Shown piece by piece: positions 60,703 through 64,000 of a stretch of 64,000 nt of DNA. The position numbers were made by a program, and so were the translations under genes. The notes beneath the pieces are model-generated. The model saw only the letters and a program-made list of their open reading frames with translations. It did no database searches and was not told where the DNA came from. This DNA comes from UBA4582 sp047630175 (lineage in GTDB: Bacteria; Pseudomonadota; Gammaproteobacteria; Pseudomonadales; Azotimanducaceae): contig JBLHVI010000009.1 of the NCBI GenBank assembly GCA_047630175.1, positions 1 to 64,000 on the forward strand. The letters run 5' to 3'. The stretch's first letter is position 1; each line of letters begins with the position of its first letter.

Positions 60703-62184
60703 ATGGCGGCGTTTATTCTGGCGATTGATCAGGGCACCACCAGTTCCCGGGCTATCGTGTTCAACGAAGCATCTGCAGTTGTGGCCGTGGCCCAGCAAGA
60801 ATTTAAGCAATATTATCCGCAGGATGGTTGGGTCGAACACGACCCCGAAGAAATTTGGACCTCAACCCTGTCGGTCGCTCGTCAAGCCATTGCAGCGGCT
60901 GGCATCGACGCCCAGCAAATTGCCGCTATTGGTATTACCAACCAGCGTGAAACCACGGTGATATGGGATCGGGCGACGGGTAAGCCCATATATAATGCTA
61001 TCGTTTGGCAAGACCGCCGCACGGCTGATACTTGCGAAAGCCTGCGCGCTGCAGGATTTGAAGCCAGCGTCACCGCCAAGACAGGGCTGTTACTCGATCC
61101 TTATTTTTCGGCTACCAAGGTGAAATGGCTACTTGATAATGTTGAGGGTGCCCGCCGCCGTGCCGAGGCGGGTGAGCTTGCGTTCGGCACAATAGACGCC
61201 TTCCTGCTGTGGCGTTTGACGGGTGGTCAATCGCACAAGACGGACGCAACCAACGCCTCACGTACGATGTTATTCAATATTCATGACCAACGTTGGGACC
61301 CTGAGTTGTTGTCCGCGCTTTGCATACCCGCGTCTCTTTTGCCTCAAGTGGAAGACTGTGCCGCAGATTTTGGGGTAACGCAGCCCGATCTGCTGGGTGC
61401 AGCTATTCCCGTGGCGGGTATGGCAGGGGATCAACAAGCCGCTTTAGTGGGACAGTGCTGCTTCGATGATGGCATGACAAAGAGCACATATGGTACAGGC
61501 TGCTTTGTTATTATGAATACCGGTGACACGGCGGTTCAATCGACGAATAAGCTGTTGACTACGGTGGGTTATCGGCTCGATGGTAAAGTTACCTATGGGC
61601 TTGAAGGGAGTATTTTTGTTGCCGGGGCAGCAGTTCAATGGTTGCGGGATGGCATAGGCTTGATTTCCCATGCAGCAGATACTGAGTCTTTGGCGGCGAC
61701 CGATTCTGATGCGCGCGGTGTTTATCTGGTGCCCGCCTTTACGGGACTAGGTGCTCCCTATTGGGATGCCAATGCTCGGGGTGCGATTTTAGGCCTGACG
61801 CGGGACACTGGTATTGGCGATATCGTTACCGCGACGCTGCAGTCCGTCTGTTTTCAGACTCGGGATCTTATGGACGCCATGGCAGCTGATGGTGTCAGGC
61901 CGACCACACTGCGCGTTGACGGTGGTATGGTTGCAAATGATTGGGTAGGCCAAAGCCTAGCAGATCTGGTGCGTGTGCCGGTGAGTCGTCCGCAAGTGAC
62001 GGAAACTACTGCCCTTGGTGCAGCTTACTTGGCGGGCTTACAGGTGGGTATTTTTAAGTCTTTGAGCGATATTTCTCAGCAATGGCAGCAGGAGCGAGAG
62101 TTTCTGCCGCAGATGTCGGAGACCCGCAGTGATGACCTTTACCGGGGCTGGCAGGATGCGGTGTCGCGAGTGCGAACGCTGTGA
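60703..62184 (+). CDS. glpK: Glycerol kinase
   Basis: 493 residues. The family segments are AIDQGTTSSRAIVFN, IGITNQRETTVIWDR, WQDRRTADTCESL, GTIDAFLLWRLTGG, AGDQQAALVGQCCF, KSTYGTGCFVIMNTG and RVDGGMVANDWV. It phosphorylates glycerol to glycerol-3-phosphate. No glpF or glpD is adjacent, so it is encoded alone; the FIS/GlpR control seen elsewhere is not obvious. A GGDEF gene follows, starting 115 bp after the stop. Confidence 0.97.
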   Translation: MAAFILAIDQGTTSSRAIVFNEASAVVAVAQQEFKQYYPQDGWVEHDPEEIWTSTLSVARQAIAAAGIDAQQIAAIGITNQRETTVIWDRATGKPIYNAIVWQDRRTADTCESLRAAGFEASVTAKTGLLLDPYFSATKVKWLLDNVEGARRRAEAGELAFGTIDAFLLWRLTGGQSHKTDATNASRTMLFNIHDQRWDPELLSALCIPASLLPQVEDCAADFGVTQPDLLGAAIPVAGMAGDQQAALVGQCCFDDGMTKSTYGTGCFVIMNTGDTAVQSTNKLLTTVGYRLDGKVTYGLEGSIFVAGAAVQWLRDGIGLISHAADTESLAATDSDARGVYLVPAFTGLGAPYWDANARGAILGLTRDTGIGDIVTATLQSVCFQTRDLMDAMAADGVRPTTLRVDGGMVANDWVGQSLADLVRVPVSRPQVTETTALGAAYLAGLQVGIFKSLSDISQQWQQEREFLPQMSETRSDDLYRGWQDAVSRVRTL

Positions 62185-62299
62185 AGCACATCGATCGGGG
62201 AGAGTCTTTACAAACGGATTACAAAATAAGTGGCTAGGGCGAACCTGCAGGTGCTGCCGAGGAGTAGAATGCCCGGCTGGTATAGTAGGTTTGAAGAAT

Positions 62300-63442
62300 A
62301 TGAATAGGCGCCTGTACGGAATAGACCCGGCGGATTCGGTCTTTCATCAGCGGTCTCGTTTACTACGTTTAGCTGCCGTGGCTGGCGGTGTAGGCTTGCA
62401 TCTGTTGTTTTGTACCGTATTGATGGGGCTAGGTTACCTGCAGATCAGTACACCCATACTCTTGATCTTGGCAGGGTCTGCCATGCTGACCTATGGTGTG
62501 CTTGCATTAGCCATCAGTCTAGAATGGAATTTGTTGCTGGAAGATCCGGATATGGCTTTGGTGAAAATGCTGATAGCCTCGACAGTGGTTATCACCACTG
62601 CGCTGTGCAGCAGTCATTCGCAGGCACTTGTTGTTTGTGGCGGCCTCGCATTGATTGTTGTCGGTGCCAGTCGGCTGCAAACGCGCGAGCTTTTTGTGTT
62701 TGCTATCTATAGTTTTGGGCTGCTGGCGATTCCACTACTCGGTGCTGAGGGGCTTAATGCGATGTCAGGACTTAGCGCCGCCGTGATGTTGTTGACGGTC
62801 GTGGCGCTGGTGTTTATCGGCCCTTTACTTTATCGGTTTGAATCCGACGGCCTTGAGCGGCGGTTGCAGGCTAGGGGACGTGAACTGCGCCAAGCACAAT
62901 TGCAAATTGAGCAGCTGTCTAGGGTTGATCCGGAGACGGGTGCTTACAAGCAGGCCGCGAGTGTCGAATTATTGAACAGTCATCGAGCGATGACCGCGCG
63001 CCAAAGTTATACGTTCTCAGTCTGTCATTTAGCGCTGGCGGGGTTGCCCCATGCTGATTCATATTTTAGTGAATCGGGTCATAAACGCATTTTGAGGCAA
63101 ATTGTCGATATCTCGACGAGTATTTTAAGGGAGGTTGATCACGTCGCCCGAATCGGTGATGAGGAATTTCTGCTAGTGCTAGGTGGAACGGATTGGCAAT
63201 CTGCCACACAGGTTGCGCAACGCTTTAGTCAGCGGCTGGCTGCTTTTAATGAGTTCGATGATCAGCTGCAGATTTCGGCATCTATCGGCATAGCGGAATA
63301 CAGTTTCGACGAGTCTTTGGCGAGCCTATTGAAACGCGCCGCTACCGCCGCCACCGAAGCACTTGATCTTGGGCCAGACAACATGGTTACTGCTGGGCAT
63401 CGAGGCGGTGATTCTTCGGCTCTGGCATACGTGGCACTTTAA
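62300..63442 (+). CDS. Membrane GGDEF-like protein with altered active-site motif
   Basis: 380 residues from ATG 62300; the open frame continues further upstream, overlapping glpK, without conserved features. Five to six membrane helices (about 25-180) precede a short coiled linker (RGRELRQAQLQIEQLS) and a GGDEF fold. The canonical D-x-LTG-L-NRR is DPETGAYKQA here, and the motif itself is RIGDEEF instead of RxGGDEF. The inhibitory-site RxxD (REVD) is kept five residues upstream. This pattern fits a c-di-GMP receptor or weak cyclase rather than a normal diguanylate cyclase. Confidence 0.85.
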   Translation: MNRRLYGIDPADSVFHQRSRLLRLAAVAGGVGLHLLFCTVLMGLGYLQISTPILLILAGSAMLTYGVLALAISLEWNLLLEDPDMALVKMLIASTVVITTALCSSHSQALVVCGGLALIVVGASRLQTRELFVFAIYSFGLLAIPLLGAEGLNAMSGLSAAVMLLTVVALVFIGPLLYRFESDGLERRLQARGRELRQAQLQIEQLSRVDPETGAYKQAASVELLNSHRAMTARQSYTFSVCHLALAGLPHADSYFSESGHKRILRQIVDISTSILREVDHVARIGDEEFLLVLGGTDWQSATQVAQRFSQRLAAFNEFDDQLQISASIGIAEYSFDESLASLLKRAATAATEALDLGPDNMVTAGHRGGDSSALAYVAL

Positions 63443-63538
63443 CCTTGTAGCTGGGGGGTGTTATTATCTGACAGCTAGGTTCAATGTCTGTTAGTATTTT
63501 TAGGTAGCATTCGATTAACACAATAAGTTTGTAAATAG

Positions 63539-64000
63539 ATGGATAAACGTAGTAATCCCCGTTATGCCACTCTGCTTAAAGCGCTGGTTCATCCGGCTAT
63601 CGGCCGTTCATGGTTGTGTACTATCCAAGACTTTTGTTCAGGCGGCATGTTGCTTGTTGAACCAGCGGAGAGCCGCTCGCGTCGAGCAATGCCCGGTATC
63701 GTTACGGGTGAGACGGTGGGCATTCACTTTAGTGTGCCTGATAGCGGTAAAGACAAACATTTTCGGCTTGAAGGCAACATTGTACGAGTGATGGACTCCG
63801 GTGTTGGGATTAAATTCGCAAAGGGCATTGATGCAGATGCGATGACCGCCTTGCTCAAATTCGGCGAAAGTCAGCTGCAGGTCGCCACACCACGCCAGCC
63901 AGTCGTTGCGCGTCCTAACGCGGGCCGGCCGAGTCAGGGCGAACCGGCAAAGCGAGATGCCTTAACGCCAGCTGCTGCTAAGTCTGTAAATCTGGCCCCG
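63539..64000 (+). CDS. PilZ-domain protein, 3' truncated by the window end
   Basis: 154 codons are visible and the frame is still open at 64000. The start MDKRSNPRYATLLKALVH carries R(x)3R-like residues of the PilZ c-di-GMP-binding motif (KRxxxR), followed by DFCSGGMLLVEPAES, equivalent to the usual (D/N)xSxxGxxL motif, with SGGM in place of SGGG. EGNIVRVMDSGVGIKFAKGI is the closing beta strand region. The rest is low complexity (PRQPVVARPNAGRPSQGEP). It may be the N-terminus of a larger protein such as the DUF1631 type, but this cannot be seen. Confidence 0.75.
   Translation, partial: MDKRSNPRYATLLKALVHPAIGRSWLCTIQDFCSGGMLLVEPAESRSRRAMPGIVTGETVGIHFSVPDSGKDKHFRLEGNIVRVMDSGVGIKFAKGIDADAMTALLKFGESQLQVATPRQPVVARPNAGRPSQGEPAKRDALTPAAAKSVNLAP

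Noticed and set aside
1..64000. tRNA, rRNA, riboswitch, insertion sequence, prophage or attachment-site signals
   Set aside because: I looked through the larger gaps for cloverleaf-like arms, transposase frames and flanking direct repeats and saw none; a covariance-model scan would be needed to exclude small RNAs.

Overview
The window is ordinary chromosomal DNA of a free-living gammaproteobacterium, most likely a marine member of the Cellvibrionales/Spongiibacteraceae/Halieaceae type. The evidence is ZipA (gammaproteobacterial), RdgC (beta/gamma), the order smc-zipA-ligA, a chemotaxis tail (ParA, CheW-like, CheW, DUF2802) leading into ccm genes as in Pseudomonas, and a System I cytochrome c maturation operon with separate ccmH and ccmI. 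No rRNA or tRNA is visible, so the placement is inference from gene content. There is no prophage, insertion sequence, CRISPR array or defence island.

Layout. 1-2.4 kb: end of a flagellar/chemotaxis cluster (ParA-type ATPase cut by the window edge, CheW-like coupling protein, CheW, DUF2802), followed on the minus strand by a stand-alone FlhB C-terminal-like protein and a FliK-like hook-length protein. 4.7-13.3 kb: ccmA and ccmB, then a decayed uspE gene, then ccmCDEFGHI. 13.3-18.1 kb: small-molecule enzymes (VOC/glyoxalase, old yellow enzyme, SlyD-like isomerase, GST, RidA) and a PhoH-like ATPase. 18.5-23.9 kb: RND efflux pair and a metallo-beta-lactamase-fold hydrolase. 24-27.8 kb (minus): OmpA-like porin with thrombospondin type 3 repeats, asnS, rdgC. 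28.2-38.9 kb (plus): serine hydrolase, zinc-ribbon/Smr-like protein, smc, zipA, ligA, a lipoprotein and an NhaC-type antiporter, several with overlapping ends. 38.9-45.4 kb: FAD amine oxidoreductase, MFS transporter, an arginine-rich microprotein, a PQQ-type sugar dehydrogenase and a DinG-like helicase. 45.5-48.7 kb: glycine-zipper envelope protein, PepSY protein and a PhoPQ-like two-component pair. 48.7-50.2 kb: decayed, poorly coding DNA with an outer-membrane barrel relic. 50.3-51.8 kb: sulfite-dehydrogenase-type molybdoenzyme fused to cytochrome c. 52.1-56.7 kb (minus): a coiled-coil membrane protein with nine 14-residue repeats, a DUF349 protein and a double-CDGSH Fe-S protein. 57-60.3 kb: acyl-CoA dehydrogenase, alpha/beta hydrolase and thiolase (fatty-acid oxidation). 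60.7-64 kb: glycerol kinase, a GGDEF protein with an altered active-site motif, and a PilZ-domain protein cut by the window end.

The genes are mostly housekeeping. The unusual content is (i) short-period tandem duplications (11, 15 and 24 bp) that recur at gene boundaries and inside genes, including ten exact-period 24-bp units inside the FliK-type molecular ruler, (ii) two zones of gene decay, one splitting the ccm operon, (iii) a one-polypeptide sulfite dehydrogenase-cytochrome c fusion, and (iv) several small or degenerate signalling proteins. I found no clear candidate for a wholly new multi-gene system.
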